Shown: piece after piece, positions 42,346 through 51,384 of the stretch
How the letters are laid out: each line of letters opens with the position of its first letter
Position numbering within the stretch: the stretch's first letter is position 1
From: Bdellovibrionales bacterium CG10_big_fil_rev_8_21_14_0_10_45_34
Lineage (GTDB): Bacteria; Bdellovibrionota; Bdellovibrionia; Bdellovibrionales; 1-14-0-10-45-34
Direction of reading: 5' to 3'
NCBI GenBank assembly: GCA_002778785.1
Contig: PEZS01000011.1
Span: 186,001-250,000, forward strand
DNA: 64,000 nt
Position numbers and translations under genes: made by a program
The notes under the pieces: model-generated
What the model saw: the letters and a program-made list of their open reading frames with translations, nothing else
What the model was told of the DNA's origin: nothing
Database searches by the model: none

Positions 42346-42825
42346 CTACTTAGAGGCTCGAGTTCTTAGCTTTTTGAAGAACTCACTCAGCAGTTGCGCC
42401 GCCTCACTGGCAAGCAATCCTTCGTGAATAAGTACACGGTGATTTGTGCGAGGATCTGTAAGGGTTTCGTAAAGGCTCACGACCGCGCCAAATTTAGCGT
42501 CCCGTGTTCCAAAAAAGACTCTCGGGATTCGAGCTTGCAGTATTGCGCCGCAGCACATCAGGCAGGGCTCCAGGGTCACATACAATGTTGTGTCAAGGAG
42601 TCTCCAAGCCCCAAGAGTTTTTGTGGCCTCTAAAATTGCCAAACACTCGGCGTGAGCAAGCGGTGATTTGTCTGCCTCTTTACGATTAAATCCCTCAGAA
42701 ACGACCTGGCCGTTTTTTACCAAAACAGCACCAACGGGTACTTCGCCCAACCTAGATGCTTCTGCTGCCATTTCTAAGGCTCTTTTCATAAATCGAGTAT
42801 CTTCTAGATTGAATTCGGCTGACAC
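42346..42825 (-). CDS. tadA: tRNA-specific adenosine deaminase
   Basis: 159 residues, the normal length for TadA, which deaminates A34 of tRNA-Arg(ACG) to inosine. The zinc site is present: HAE at 58-60 with the catalytic Glu60, and PCLMC at 87-91 with Cys88 and Cys91. The terminal SEFFKKLR is also characteristic. The ATG at 42825 is the natural start. It is convergent with the large protease gene and divergent from rpsU. Confidence 0.93.
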   Translation of the reverse strand: MSAEFNLEDTRFMKRALEMAAEASRLGEVPVGAVLVKNGQVVSEGFNRKEADKSPLAHAECLAILEATKTLGAWRLLDTTLYVTLEPCLMCCGAILQARIPRVFFGTRDAKFGAVVSLYETLTDPRTNHRVLIHEGLLASEAAQLLSEFFKKLRTRASK

Positions 42826-42995
42826 GGGTACCTTCTCGCTTGGGCGCGCTCTTTCGAAGGCGATTCTAGTTAGCGCAAGTCATGCCCGTCTACCTTTTGT
42901 GCAATCAAAATGAGTTTTTCATGGGTTTGGGGTGTCTTGCAATTTTCCCTTCAGGCTCTTTGGTTAAATCCCTCTATTCGCCGGAGCCAATCCCT

Positions 42996-43024
42996 TTGAC
43001 TCGGTGATTCCAGGCTGATAGACC
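42996..43024 (+). promoter_or_regulatory. Candidate rpsU promoter
   Basis: TTGACT at 42996 and TAGACC at 43019 are separated by 17 bp. This is a plausible though imperfect sigma-70 promoter 34 nt upstream of the rpsU start. It would drive the rpsU-yqeY-dnaG-rpoD operon. Confidence 0.45.
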
Positions 43025-43057
43025 TTGCGGATTGTATCTTGGAAGGTGGTGAATGTT

Positions 43058-43255
43058 TTGGCTCTGGTAAAAATACGTGACAATGAAAGCTTTGAGCAAG
43101 CTTTGAGACGCTTTAAAAAACAGTGTGAAAAAGCTGGCATCCTTTCTGAAGTCAAAAAGCGAGAGCACTACGAAAAAAAGAGCGTCAGGCTTAAGAAGAA
43201 GTCTATCGCCGCTCGTAAGCGTCTATTGAAAAAGCTAAAAAAGAGCTACGAGTAA
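43058..43255 (+). CDS. rpsU: 30S ribosomal protein S21
   Basis: 65 residues, highly basic. From the TTG at 43058 it reads [27 protein letters not shown], the canonical S21 N-terminus, and ends in a Lys/Arg-rich tail. The longer ORF from 43025 has no counterpart in the family. AAGGTGGTGA ahead of the TTG is close to the ideal ribosome-binding site. S21 is needed for translation initiation complexes. It opens the rpsU-yqeY-dnaG-rpoD operon. Confidence 0.9.
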   Translation: MALVKIRDNESFEQALRRFKKQCEKAGILSEVKKREHYEKKSVRLKKKSIAARKRLLKKLKKSYE

Positions 43256-43314
43256 ACCAGTAAATTATTTTTAGGCTCACCGAAACGACGCTAAATCTTT
43301 CGGTCGAAAAATCG

Positions 43315-43347
43315 GGCCACCATTGATTTCTCTTGGTGGCCTTTTTT
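43315..43347 (+). terminator. Intrinsic terminator/attenuator between rpsU and yqeY
   Basis: GGCCACC (43315-43321) and GGTGGCC (43335-43341) form a perfect stem with a 13-nt loop, directly followed by TTTTTT (43342-43347). It lies between rpsU and the yqeY ribosome-binding site. It should uncouple high S21 synthesis from low primase and sigma synthesis, as terminator T1 does in the E. coli operon. Confidence 0.92.
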
Positions 43348-43359
43348 CTTGGAGAAACT

Positions 43360-43809
43360 ATGAATCTAAAAGCACTCCTTACAGAAGATATGAAAACGGC
43401 TATGAAAGAGAAGAATTCGCTTCGTTTAGGCGCAATTCGCTTTTTGCAGTCTGCACTTAAAAACCGCGAAATTGAGCTCCGCCCAGAGCCGATGTCTGAC
43501 GACGAAGCCTTTATCGTACTCAAAAAACTCGCAAAGCAACGAAAAGAATCCATCGACCAATATCAGCAAGCTGGACGTCAGGACCTCGTAGAAAAAGAGC
43601 AGGCGGAACTTGCGGTGCTCGAAGAGTATCTTCCGAAAATGCTGTCGGAAGAAGAAACCCAAAAGCTTGTAGCTTCTGTGGTTTCAGAGACTGGCGCTAC
43701 TTCGGTAAAAGAGATGGGCCGAGTTATGAAAGAAGTGCTCGCTCAAGCTGGCGGTCGCGCTGATAACAAACTCGTCAGCGATCTCGTAAAGAAACAACTT
43801 GGCCAGTAG
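43360..43809 (+). CDS. yqeY: GatB/YqeY-domain protein
   Basis: 149 residues. LKALLTEDMKTAMKEKNSLRLGAIRFLQSALKNREIE and the C-terminal GRVMKEVLAQAGGRADNKLVSDLVKKQL are the YqeY hallmarks; the C-terminal part matches the tRNA-binding tail domain of GatB. YqeY may stimulate tRNA-dependent amidation, but this is not firmly established. The ATG at 43360 has GGAG 5 nt upstream, right after the terminator U-tract. dnaG follows after 14 nt. Confidence 0.92.
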   Translation: MNLKALLTEDMKTAMKEKNSLRLGAIRFLQSALKNREIELRPEPMSDDEAFIVLKKLAKQRKESIDQYQQAGRQDLVEKEQAELAVLEEYLPKMLSEEETQKLVASVVSETGATSVKEMGRVMKEVLAQAGGRADNKLVSDLVKKQLGQ

Positions 43810-43823
43810 GCGACTAAAATTCT

Positions 43824-45698
43824 ATGCGTTTTAGTGACGACTTCATTGAAAGAGCGCGAAGCAGCGCCGATCTTGTGGATATTATCAGCAAGACCACTCA
43901 GCTCAAGAAGTCAGGTGCCGAATGGACAGGCCTTTGTCCGTTTCCGGATCATAAAGAAAAAACACCTAGTTTTAGAGTTAATGAAGTCAAACAGGCTTTC
44001 TATTGTTTTGGCTGTGGAAAGTCTGGCAACGTGTTTTCGTTTTATCAAAAGTACTACGGCCTTGGGTTTGTTGAAACCGTGGAGCTTTTAGCAAAAAAAG
44101 CCGGAATAGAACTTCCGAAGGCTACATCGCGTAGCATTGAAAACCGCTCAGAAAATCAAGATAGCATCAACTCACTCAAGGAGATCAACAGAGTTGCGGC
44201 CACTTGGTTTCACAATAATCTTATGGCACTTCCGAAGACCTCTTTCATCTGGAAGTACCTTCAGGGCCGAGGAATTTCTGAAGAAACCATAACGGCTTTT
44301 CAGTTGGGTTATGCGCCCGAAGGCTGGGATGGTCTAACCAATGAACTCACTAAGCGTCGCCTTTCTTTAAATTTCGCCTCTCAGCTCGGACTTGTTCGGG
44401 CCAGAAAATCTGGAAGTGGATACTTTGATATGTTTCGGCACAGGCTCATGTTCCCCATTACAAGCCCCACACAAGATGTCGTCGGCTTTGGTGGTCGAAC
44501 CTTGGGGGATGACAAGCCCAAATACATCAACAGTCCCGAAAGCCCCCTTTTTCACAAGGGGCAAATTCTCTACGGATTGCATGAAGCCGCCAAACATATT
44601 CGAGTCTCTGGCAGCGCCATTGTTGTTGAAGGGTATATGGATACTATCGCTCTGGCGAAAGAGGGCATTGGCAATGTTGTCGCAGTTCTGGGCACAGCCC
44701 TTTCGGGCCATCATGTAAAAACACTCAAGAGACAGGCCTCGCAAATCATCGTGCTCTTCGATGGAGACCAAGCCGGGCAACGAGCGTCAGACCACGCACT
44801 GCAAATTTTTTTACAAGAAGGCGTACCGGCGAAGTCACTCACTCTCCCCGACAAGCTTGATCCTGATGATTACGTTAAGGCCTTTGGCGCCGATACCTTG
44901 AGACAGCAGATTACTGGCGCGAGCGACTTGTTTATTGAGTTTCTATCGAGGCAAATGACAGGCTTTCATCCGGTACCGGCAGATCAAATTCGCGTGATGA
45001 AAACACTCAAACCGTTGTTGGCTTCGATATCAGACGGAGCGTTGCTCTCTCTTTACATCGATGAAGTGACTGGCAGATTGAATGTCACAAGGTCATGGGT
45101 GGAGGGATTTTTAAAATCACCCGCCAACGACTCGCATAGCACGGTCAATAAGTATGCCAAGGAACCTCGGGACCATCGCGTTTCAGAAACTTTATCTCAA
45201 TCATTGACCGAAAAACCCGTTGGCTGGGTCGAAAGTGGTATGTCGGACACTTCGCAAGTATTAAAAGCAGACATCTCAAAATCAAAAAAACTAGAACTGA
45301 TGGCACTCGCACTTTGCGTCTCTTCACAAGATTTGTTGGAGCAGTTTTTGCAGTCAGATGGTGTGAATGAAATTGTTGACCCAGCAATCAGTTTTTTATT
45401 TGAAAAATTGATAACTCGTTATAGACATGCTCCTACCCAGTTTGATAGTTTGGAGGCTTACCTCACAACCTATGTTGTAGAGGCAGAACCATTATTTAGG
45501 ATGCTTCGAATGAATCGATATGAATCCGTCGAAGCAGGTAATCAGTTAATGGCCGACTGCATATCGAGATTAAAGGAGAGGCGATTGAAGGTTCAATCCG
45601 ATCGGATGACCCGCGAGCTCAGATCCAGCAGCGACCCTCTTCAGTTGGAACAATTCATGAATATTCAAAGGGCGAAGCAAAGGCTTAAAGATAGCTAA
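43824..45698 (+). CDS. dnaG: DNA primase
   Basis: 624 residues. It makes RNA primers for replication. The CHC2 zinc finger has Cys38, His43, Cys61 and Cys64 (CPFPDH...FYCFGCGKSG). The catalytic TOPRIM domain lies at about 262-330, with IVVEGYMD and LFDGDQAG as metal-binding motifs. The C-terminal ~150 residues are the variable helicase-binding domain. The start lies 14 nt after yqeY, and rpoD follows after 34 nt, so the three are co-transcribed. Confidence 0.97.
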   Translation: MRFSDDFIERARSSADLVDIISKTTQLKKSGAEWTGLCPFPDHKEKTPSFRVNEVKQAFYCFGCGKSGNVFSFYQKYYGLGFVETVELLAKKAGIELPKATSRSIENRSENQDSINSLKEINRVAATWFHNNLMALPKTSFIWKYLQGRGISEETITAFQLGYAPEGWDGLTNELTKRRLSLNFASQLGLVRARKSGSGYFDMFRHRLMFPITSPTQDVVGFGGRTLGDDKPKYINSPESPLFHKGQILYGLHEAAKHIRVSGSAIVVEGYMDTIALAKEGIGNVVAVLGTALSGHHVKTLKRQASQIIVLFDGDQAGQRASDHALQIFLQEGVPAKSLTLPDKLDPDDYVKAFGADTLRQQITGASDLFIEFLSRQMTGFHPVPADQIRVMKTLKPLLASISDGALLSLYIDEVTGRLNVTRSWVEGFLKSPANDSHSTVNKYAKEPRDHRVSETLSQSLTEKPVGWVESGMSDTSQVLKADISKSKKLELMALALCVSSQDLLEQFLQSDGVNEIVDPAISFLFEKLITRYRHAPTQFDSLEAYLTTYVVEAEPLFRMLRMNRYESVEAGNQLMADCISRLKERRLKVQSDRMTRELRSSSDPLQLEQFMNIQRAKQRLKDS

Positions 45699-45732
45699 CC
45701 CATTGAAAAGACTTATTTTGGGAGCACGTTAA

Positions 45733-47547
45733 ATGGCAAAGAAAGAGACAAAAATGGACACAGTGACCAGCGTTAAAGTGATTTCCTTAGAAGACCAACG
45801 AAAAATGGTCTTAGACGAAATACAGCGGTTTACAGCCGTTGCCCTTCAAAAGGGAGCCCTCTCAATTGAAGAGATCAATGAACAGCTGCCTGGCGAGATC
45901 TTAGCCGCCGAGGCTTTAGATGCTCTGATGCAAGGGCTTGATCGTAACAATGTCAAAATTATCGACAATGAAGAAGAGCCAGAAGAAGCAGAAGGCTCAG
46001 ATCAGTTCCTTGCAAGCGCCGAAGAAGAGGAAGAAGAGGAAGCTGCTGAAGCTGAAGATCTAAAAGGCACTGACCCTGTAAGACTCTATTTAAGAAAGAT
46101 GGGAAGCGTTTCTCTTTTAACCCGAGAGGGAGAGGTAGAGATTGCCCGTAAGATCGAACACGGAGAAAGACAGATTGTCCGAGCGATGTTGCTTTCGCCA
46201 GTGGGAACAAACGAGATCGTGCAGCTAGGCCAAAGGCTGGATGCTGGGCGCATTAAGGTAAAAGCTATTTTTAGGGGTCTTGAAGATGAAGAGACCAAAT
46301 ACGATGAAAAAGAATATGTCGAAAAGATTCACACTCTCATTGATGAAGTAAAAAGATATCAGAAAAAGGCAGAGAAAAACTTTAAAGTACTTCGCGACGA
46401 GAATGCGAGCGAGGAGCAGATTCAAGAGGCTCAGGCTGCTTTAGATACAGTCATGAACGACCTTATGATTTCTTTTGAAGATATTAACTTCAACCGAAAG
46501 ACTATTGATCGCATTGTGATCAAGTTCAGAAATCTTGTTGGTCGTATAAATGACCTCAGAGGCCGCATAAAGGTTGGAGTAGAGCGAACCTTCTCCAAAA
46601 ATGTTGAAGTTCTCCATGACAGATTTGAAGTCATTAAGAACGACGACAAAGAACTCGCCAAAATGACCCGAGAGACAGGCCTTTCTTACGAAGTCTTTAA
46701 AAACTATGCAGTTCGAGCGACCGCTGCCCAAGTACGATTGGGCCGAATTGCCAAAGAAACACAGATGAATTTTAGATGGATTCGCGACACCCACACTTCT
46801 ATTTGGAAGGGTGAGAAAGCCGCTGATGCGGCTAAGGCTGAGCTCGTTGAAGCCAACCTTAGGCTTGTGGTTTCTATTGCAAAAAAATACACAAACCGTG
46901 GGCTTCAGTTCTTGGATTTAATTCAAGAAGGAAACATTGGATTGATGAAGGCTGTTGATAAATTTGAATACCGACGTGGTTACAAGTTTTCAACTTATGC
47001 CACTTGGTGGATCAGACAGGCCATTACACGCGCTATTGCAGATCAAGCACGAACAATTCGTATTCCTGTACATATGATCGAAACCATTAACAAGCTTGTT
47101 AGAACGTCTCGTTATTTGGTTCAGGAGTTGGGCAGAGAACCCACTCCAGAAGAAATCGCTGAGAAAATGGAAATGCCAGTTGATAAGGTCAGAAAGGTTC
47201 TTAAGATTGCTAAAGAGCCGATCAGCCTTGAGACTCCCGTGGGTGAAGAAGAAGACTCACATCTGGGTGATTTTATTGAAGACAAAAAGGTCATTAATCC
47301 TTCAGAGGCCATTACAAATATGCACTTAGCCGAGCAGACAAGACGCGTGCTTGCGACTCTGACCCAACGAGAAGAAAAAGTGCTACGCATGCGCTTCGGA
47401 ATTGGTGAAGAGAGTGATCACACTCTTGAAGAGGTTGGTCAGGACTTCAACGTCACTCGTGAGCGTATTCGGCAGATTGAGGCGAAAGCTCTTAGAAAGC
47501 TTCGTCACCCTAGCCGTTCAAAAAAGCTGAAGCTCTTTATCGAGTAG
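45733..47547 (+). CDS. rpoD: Primary sigma factor (RpoD)
   Basis: 604 residues. Region 1.1-like N-terminus, then a very acidic linker ([13 protein letters not shown]), region 1.2 ([26 protein letters not shown]), a non-conserved insert, region 2 with [21 protein letters not shown] and the -10 recognition helix [19 protein letters not shown], region 3, and region 4 ([44 protein letters not shown]) for the -35. The -35/-10 elements seen elsewhere in the window (TTGACx, TATAAT) agree with a normal sigma-70. Last gene of the rpsU operon. Confidence 0.98.
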   Translation: MAKKETKMDTVTSVKVISLEDQRKMVLDEIQRFTAVALQKGALSIEEINEQLPGEILAAEALDALMQGLDRNNVKIIDNEEEPEEAEGSDQFLASAEEEEEEEAAEAEDLKGTDPVRLYLRKMGSVSLLTREGEVEIARKIEHGERQIVRAMLLSPVGTNEIVQLGQRLDAGRIKVKAIFRGLEDEETKYDEKEYVEKIHTLIDEVKRYQKKAEKNFKVLRDENASEEQIQEAQAALDTVMNDLMISFEDINFNRKTIDRIVIKFRNLVGRINDLRGRIKVGVERTFSKNVEVLHDRFEVIKNDDKELAKMTRETGLSYEVFKNYAVRATAAQVRLGRIAKETQMNFRWIRDTHTSIWKGEKAADAAKAELVEANLRLVVSIAKKYTNRGLQFLDLIQEGNIGLMKAVDKFEYRRGYKFSTYATWWIRQAITRAIADQARTIRIPVHMIETINKLVRTSRYLVQELGREPTPEEIAEKMEMPVDKVRKVLKIAKEPISLETPVGEEEDSHLGDFIEDKKVINPSEAITNMHLAEQTRRVLATLTQREEKVLRMRFGIGEESDHTLEEVGQDFNVTRERIRQIEAKALRKLRHPSRSKKLKLFIE

Positions 47548-47677
47548 ACACCAATGCTCTGGTGGGTACGAAGCCCCTGAGTAATGCGTGGTGGCGGAAG
47601 AGCTTTTAGACAAAGCCGCCCACTCCGAATTATAAGTAGATCTCTCAGCTAGATCTGTGAAATTGTAATTTCTCAAC

Positions 47678-47754
47678 GGGCCGTTAGCTTAGTTGGTTAA
47701 AGCATCCGGCTCATAACCGGAGGATCCGGGGTTCGAGTCCCTGACGGCCTACCA
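47678..47754 (+). tRNA. tRNA with CAU anticodon, probably elongator Met
   Basis: A 77-nt class I tRNA with encoded CCA. The acceptor stem is GGGCCGT/ACGGCCT (G1-U72 wobble), the anticodon arm is TCCGG-CTCATAA-CCGGA with CAT, and the T arm contains GGTTCGAGTCC. It lacks the C1-A72 mismatch and the three stacked G-C pairs of initiator tRNA. A lysidine-modified Ile2 tRNA cannot be excluded. It lies 130 nt after rpoD. Confidence 0.93.
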
Positions 47755-47757
47755 CTC

Positions 47758-48090
47758 TTATTTTGCACAAACCCCAGAGAAATAAACGGCTCCTAGTGCT
47801 GACCCCAAATTAATCAGTATGAGTGCGATGAACAAATAGATCTGCCTTCGTGAGCGGAAGTTGATGGTCCAGCCAAAACCGTAGGTCTTAGGCACCCAAC
47901 CACGAGGGTCGCTTGGGTTACTGTAAAACGACTTCCAGACCAAGAATTTCTTCATTTGCTCTTTGTCGGGGATGATCTCACCCCTATTTGGCCGTTTTGA
48001 GGTTCGCCCAACAACCATAGTAAAAAGCACCAGAACGAACGTGCTTAATATCGTAAGACTAATAAACACAACAAAGGAAGGTTCTAACAT
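47758..48090 (-). CDS. Small DUF5808-like membrane protein
   Basis: 110 residues with two membrane helices (VVFISLTILSTFVLVLFTMVV and IYLFIALILINLGSALGAVYF). Between them, FYSNPSDPRGWVPKTYGFGWTINF is the pattern of the DUF5808 domain (Y-N-P-x-D-P-R-x-x-V-P...G-x-G-x-T-x-N-F). The stop is 3 nt after the end of the convergent tRNA. Function unknown. Confidence 0.72.
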   Translation of the reverse strand: MLEPSFVVFISLTILSTFVLVLFTMVVGRTSKRPNRGEIIPDKEQMKKFLVWKSFYSNPSDPRGWVPKTYGFGWTINFRSRRQIYLFIALILINLGSALGAVYFSGVCAK

Positions 48091-48194
48091 ATCGCCCCAG
48101 TCTGACTATTAAACATCAAATGATAATCTCCAAAAAAGAGGTAACTATTCAACAATGTTATATTATGGTCGAGACTTATACTCGGAGGAAAAGC

Positions 48195-48623
48195 ATGAAC
48201 AATGAAGAGATTATAGTAGCGCTTAACGAAATTTTGGAGCACGAACTTGCAGGTGTTGTAAGATACAGCCACTACGCATTAATGGTCTTTGGTCATAATC
48301 GAATACCTATATGCGGTTGGCTAAGAGGTCATGCATCTGAGTCTCTTACCCATGCAAATGAAGTTGGCGAATTGATTACGCGCTTTGGCGGGCACCCCTC
48401 ACTAAAAATAGGAAAGCTGCTGGAGACTCACAAACACTCAATCAACGATATTCTCAATGAAAGCCTAGATCACGAAAAGCATCAAGTGCGCACTTATGAG
48501 AAGCTACTGAAACTGACAGAGGGCAAATCAGTAAGTCTTGAAGAGTATGCGAGAAAAATGATTGCCGAGGAAGAGCTTCATATATCTGAAGTCGAAAAAA
48601 TGCTCCGTACTTCAAATTCCTAA
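48195..48623 (+). CDS. Bacterioferritin-like ferritin-fold protein
   Basis: 142 residues from ATG 48195, chosen for the GGAGG 6 nt upstream. The four-helix ferritin fold carries di-iron ligands: EHELAGVVRYSHY in helix 1, ASESLTHANEVGELITRFGGHP in helix 2, and AEEELHISEVEKML in helix 4. It resembles bacterioferritin without the usual C-terminal helix length and would store iron or protect DNA. The RFGGHP motif recurs in bacterioferritins. Single gene, converging on the 298-aa gene. Confidence 0.8.
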   Translation: MNNEEIIVALNEILEHELAGVVRYSHYALMVFGHNRIPICGWLRGHASESLTHANEVGELITRFGGHPSLKIGKLLETHKHSINDILNESLDHEKHQVRTYEKLLKLTEGKSVSLEEYARKMIAEEELHISEVEKMLRTSNS

Positions 48624-48696
48624 AAAGTGCACGTGCGATGACCACAAACTAGGTAGGGCAACGATGAGTTAGTAGCCACGACTGGCTAACGGGTAA

Positions 48697-48761
48697 ACGG
48701 CAACTTAACGTTGCCGTAATGTTACTACTCGTCGGGCCAACGATAACTTAATGTTGTTATT
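48697..48761. repeat. Two related stem-loops between convergent genes
   Basis: ACGGCAAC-TTAAC-GTTGCCGT (48697-48717) is a perfect 8-bp hairpin. AACGATAAC-TTAAT-GTTGTTATT (48739-48761) is an imperfect related hairpin. The two share the core AAC-TTAA-GTTG, so the second looks like a diverged copy. They lie between convergent genes and may terminate both. Confidence 0.7.
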
Positions 48762-48769
48762 ATGTATTC

Positions 48770-49666
48770 CTAATCGTCAAGCCATTGGTAAACAATCACG
48801 CCAACACCGGCGCCGATAGCTGCAATAAAAATTCCTGGGGCGATTTTGTGTATGACAGTATCGCCAATTTCAGAATGCCTTGTCCATTCGGCAATTCTAT
48901 TGCCGTTTCTGCCAACTAAGCTATGTTCCGGGAAGCGACTTTTCACCTGCGCTTTAATGTAGTCCCAATGTCTCTGACTCATTTGTGATAAAGCCGCCCC
49001 GGTGGCGATCGAGGCGACACCAGCTAGCGACAATGCCGCTGATGCCGCTGTGAAGTCACCTCCGAGCACTCCGTTGTATGGTCCCGTGCCGCTGAGAAAA
49101 AGAAAGCACGCTCCAGCGGCCAATCCACCGCGGACGGCTCCTTGCGCTGTCGCCTTTGAAGCCTTCTCCAGAGTTTGCCAGAATCTGTGGCCTGACTTTG
49201 TTTCGATCGGTCTTCCGAATAGCCAAGAACCTGACCCGCGAATCACTAAGCCAAGCACCGCTCCACCAATTATCGACATACCAAGAGCCTCAAATTCGTT
49301 GGTGTCTGGCCCATCGATGAAACTGGATTTGAATCCGTGGATACTACCGTCCGGTATTCCTACCCAGCTGAGCGATTTCCAGAAGTAACCCTCTTTGTCG
49401 TAATCGACGGGCGCGAAAACTCCCCGCCTTGGTGCCGATTCCACATTCATCACGGCAAGATTCTCTTCCTTTGCGGAGCCACGCGAATTTGTATCTGCTG
49501 CAGGAGTCGCAGGTACAGTTGGTGGTAGGGGCTGTTCAATAGCGGGTGGAGCTGGAGAGGCCTTGTCTTCATGCGGGACGGGTTCTCCATAATCTTGAGT
49601 TCCGCAGCGAACAGAAATCACCAAAATGACAAAACTAAAAAGCACAAGAGCACTACGCGAGGTCAT
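48770..49666 (-). CDS. Proline-rich membrane protein at the end of the VirB-like operon
   Basis: 298 residues. A signal-like segment (ALVLFSFVILVISVRC) is followed by a Pro/Ala-rich linker (about 35-65), then three to four Gly/Ala-rich membrane segments (SIIGGAVLGLVIRG, VRGGLAAGACFLFLSG, SLAGVASIATGAAL, GIFIAAIGAGVGVIVYQWL). A Cys follows the signal, but the preceding Arg is unusual for a lipobox. No family is recognised. It lies 112 nt downstream of the lipoprotein gene on the same strand, so it may be the last gene of the secretion operon. Confidence 0.6.
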   Translation of the reverse strand: MTSRSALVLFSFVILVISVRCGTQDYGEPVPHEDKASPAPPAIEQPLPPTVPATPAADTNSRGSAKEENLAVMNVESAPRRGVFAPVDYDKEGYFWKSLSWVGIPDGSIHGFKSSFIDGPDTNEFEALGMSIIGGAVLGLVIRGSGSWLFGRPIETKSGHRFWQTLEKASKATAQGAVRGGLAAGACFLFLSGTGPYNGVLGGDFTAASAALSLAGVASIATGAALSQMSQRHWDYIKAQVKSRFPEHSLVGRNGNRIAEWTRHSEIGDTVIHKIAPGIFIAAIGAGVGVIVYQWLDD

Positions 49667-49778
49667 AAAATCCTCCTGAAAAAGAGATTCGGGACAAAAA
49701 ACTGCACGACTCTATCCAGATGTCTACTGGTGAATGTTCCCCTGAGGGGATGCCTGCTTTCTTACGTTGTTTCATACT

Positions 49779-50405
49779 TTATTGCCCATTCGGGGTTTCT
49801 TCTCTGCCGGTACTTCTTGGAGGTAAATTTTCGTCTTTCTGCGTTTCTATAAAATACCGAGGGTTTCTGGACCGCGTGACAAAACTGCCCGGCCTTATGA
49901 TTTGCCAAATATATCGAGAAGAAGTGACTTCATTGTCATTCTGATCCGGGAGCAAGTAGCGTTTTCGAAAGACTGGATATACCCACTTTGTGCTGTCATC
50001 GAGTGAGATTGCGGAGCTTCCGATCTCTTTCCCAGAGATTTTACAGGTAGTCCCGGTTTCGGTATCGCCAAGATTTAACCTCCTGGCCAAATCTGGATCC
50101 ATATCCTTAGGATCACACAACCTGTATCTTGCATACCTGCCAGAGATTTCAGTTTGTTGATACTCCAACTGGCGGTAGTGCCATGCAAGTACTCCGCCTG
50201 TAGCTACCGAGAAAATCGCAGCCGTTATGATAGTGTTTTGGGTTTCAAATTGCTTCTGCTGCCCGTGATGAACAAACTGATTGCCTACGGCAGCTCCTAC
50301 CACCGCGCCCGCTAGCATTCCTAGAGCAATGTTTTTACCAGAAGTTGCACATCCAGCAAAAGACAAACCCATTAGCAGAACAAATAGAAACTTTAAGTTA
50401 TTCAT
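49779..50405 (-). CDS. Lipoprotein in VirB7/TraV position
   Basis: About 208 residues from ATG 50405, which has AAGGAG upstream. The signal peptide ends in the lipobox FAGC (Cys18). A glycine-zipper segment (IALGMLAGAVVGAAVGNQF) follows, then a polar domain with two Cys (LCDPKD, TTCKIS). The start overlaps the VirB10-like stop by 8 nt. In F-like systems a TraV lipoprotein lies after the VirB10 homologue, so it could serve as outer-membrane anchor; sequence similarity is not evident. Confidence 0.68.
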   Translation of the reverse strand: MNNLKFLFVLLMGLSFAGCATSGKNIALGMLAGAVVGAAVGNQFVHHGQQKQFETQNTIITAAIFSVATGGVLAWHYRQLEYQQTEISGRYARYRLCDPKDMDPDLARRLNLGDTETGTTCKISGKEIGSSAISLDDSTKWVYPVFRKRYLLPDQNDNEVTSSRYIWQIIRPGSFVTRSRNPRYFIETQKDENLPPRSTGREETPNGQ

Positions 50406-51384
50406 CGCTTTCTCCTTGGGAAATTTCATATCGCCGAGTCAATGCAACAAAAATGGCTTCACCAGCTGGCACAACAACGTACTCGACGGCGCTGTTGCGG
50501 ATATCTCGAAGAATATCCTCTGCCACTTGAAACGAAGCTGTGCTTAGGCCGGCCAAAACTTGATTTTCAAGACTCACTTCCGGAACTGATCCAAAGGCAC
50601 TCCCCGTTCTCTGCTGAGCCGCACCAGCAAATCCACTCAAAAAACCAAAGGCAAGAGCCGTTCCATACGTTTCTAGTTTGTTTGAGAAAAAGAGACCATC
50701 AATCTCTGGCAAGGCGTTTCTTGAAAGCGCAAGACTGCTAATACGAGTTTCTTTTCCATTAGGCAATACAAGCGTATCAAACTCTACGATGACTCCCTTG
50801 AGGACTGGATTCAGTCTTGACCTGCCGATAAGGCGAGAGCCTTTGGGTATTTTCCTCACCGTATCCATTCGAAATTCATTTGTCGTTTCCGCCATTGTGA
50901 AGGATCGCTGCACAGATGTTTTAATTGGCGTGATCAACTGCGCCTGAAAAACCGCTCCCGTCGGAACGTAAGCGTCAGAATCTGTAAAGGACGTTTCCGA
51001 AAAGCCACCCTGGGAGCTATCGTTGAGAATTATTTGGGTTGACGACGAATCTGCTAAAAATACCTTTCTCGTCTTCGGCTGGACGCTGGCTACGGTCCTT
51101 CGCCGGCTCACCTTCTGCTTTCTCAATAGTTTAACTTCTCTATGAAGCGCCTTGGTTTCCTGCTGGAGTTCCATGAGTTCCGCGACAGCCCTCACGTCAG
51201 CGTCTTGGTCTGCGGTGGCGGCAGCTACTTGTTCTTTCTTCGCCGGATTCAAAAATAGGATCACTGCGACTCCAAGGCTAACTAATACAATGACTGCGCC
51301 AACGAGAAAGCGGATCAACTTGCGCTTTTGATTTCTCCATGCGGCGGTGTCTTCTTTGTCTTTGATCAATTCGTCAATTCTCAC
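50398..51384 (-). CDS. VirB10/TrbI/TraB-like T4SS core protein
   Basis: 328 residues. Short cytoplasmic N-terminus, one membrane helix at about 25-46 (LIRFLVGAVIVLVSLGVAVILF), a coiled coil (ELMELQQETKALHREVKLLRKQK), then a periplasmic beta-domain: VPTGAVFQAQLITPIKTS, VRKIPKGSRLIGRSRLNP and RISSLALSRNALPEIDG are typical VirB10 landmarks, as is the C-terminal VPAGEAIFVALTRRYE. It spans the periplasm to link inner-membrane energy to the outer-membrane pore. It overlaps its neighbours at both ends. Confidence 0.85.
   Translation of the reverse strand: MRIDELIKDKEDTAAWRNQKRKLIRFLVGAVIVLVSLGVAVILFLNPAKKEQVAAATADQDADVRAVAELMELQQETKALHREVKLLRKQKVSRRRTVASVQPKTRKVFLADSSSTQIILNDSSQGGFSETSFTDSDAYVPTGAVFQAQLITPIKTSVQRSFTMAETTNEFRMDTVRKIPKGSRLIGRSRLNPVLKGVIVEFDTLVLPNGKETRISSLALSRNALPEIDGLFFSNKLETYGTALAFGFLSGFAGAAQQRTGSAFGSVPEVSLENQVLAGLSTASFQVAEDILRDIRNSAVEYVVVPAGEAIFVALTRRYEISQGESDE

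Noticed and set aside
42826-43057. SRP RNA near tadA, a common arrangement
   Set aside because: The gap was searched for the conserved GGAAGCAGC-type loop and none is present.
45959-46298. Minus-strand open frames within rpoD
   Set aside because: They are antisense to the acidic linker and conserved regions of rpoD; low-complexity Leu-rich translation results from GAA/GAG codons.
47678-47754. Initiator tRNA-Met
   Set aside because: It lacks the C1-A72 mismatch and the three G-C pairs at the base of the anticodon stem.
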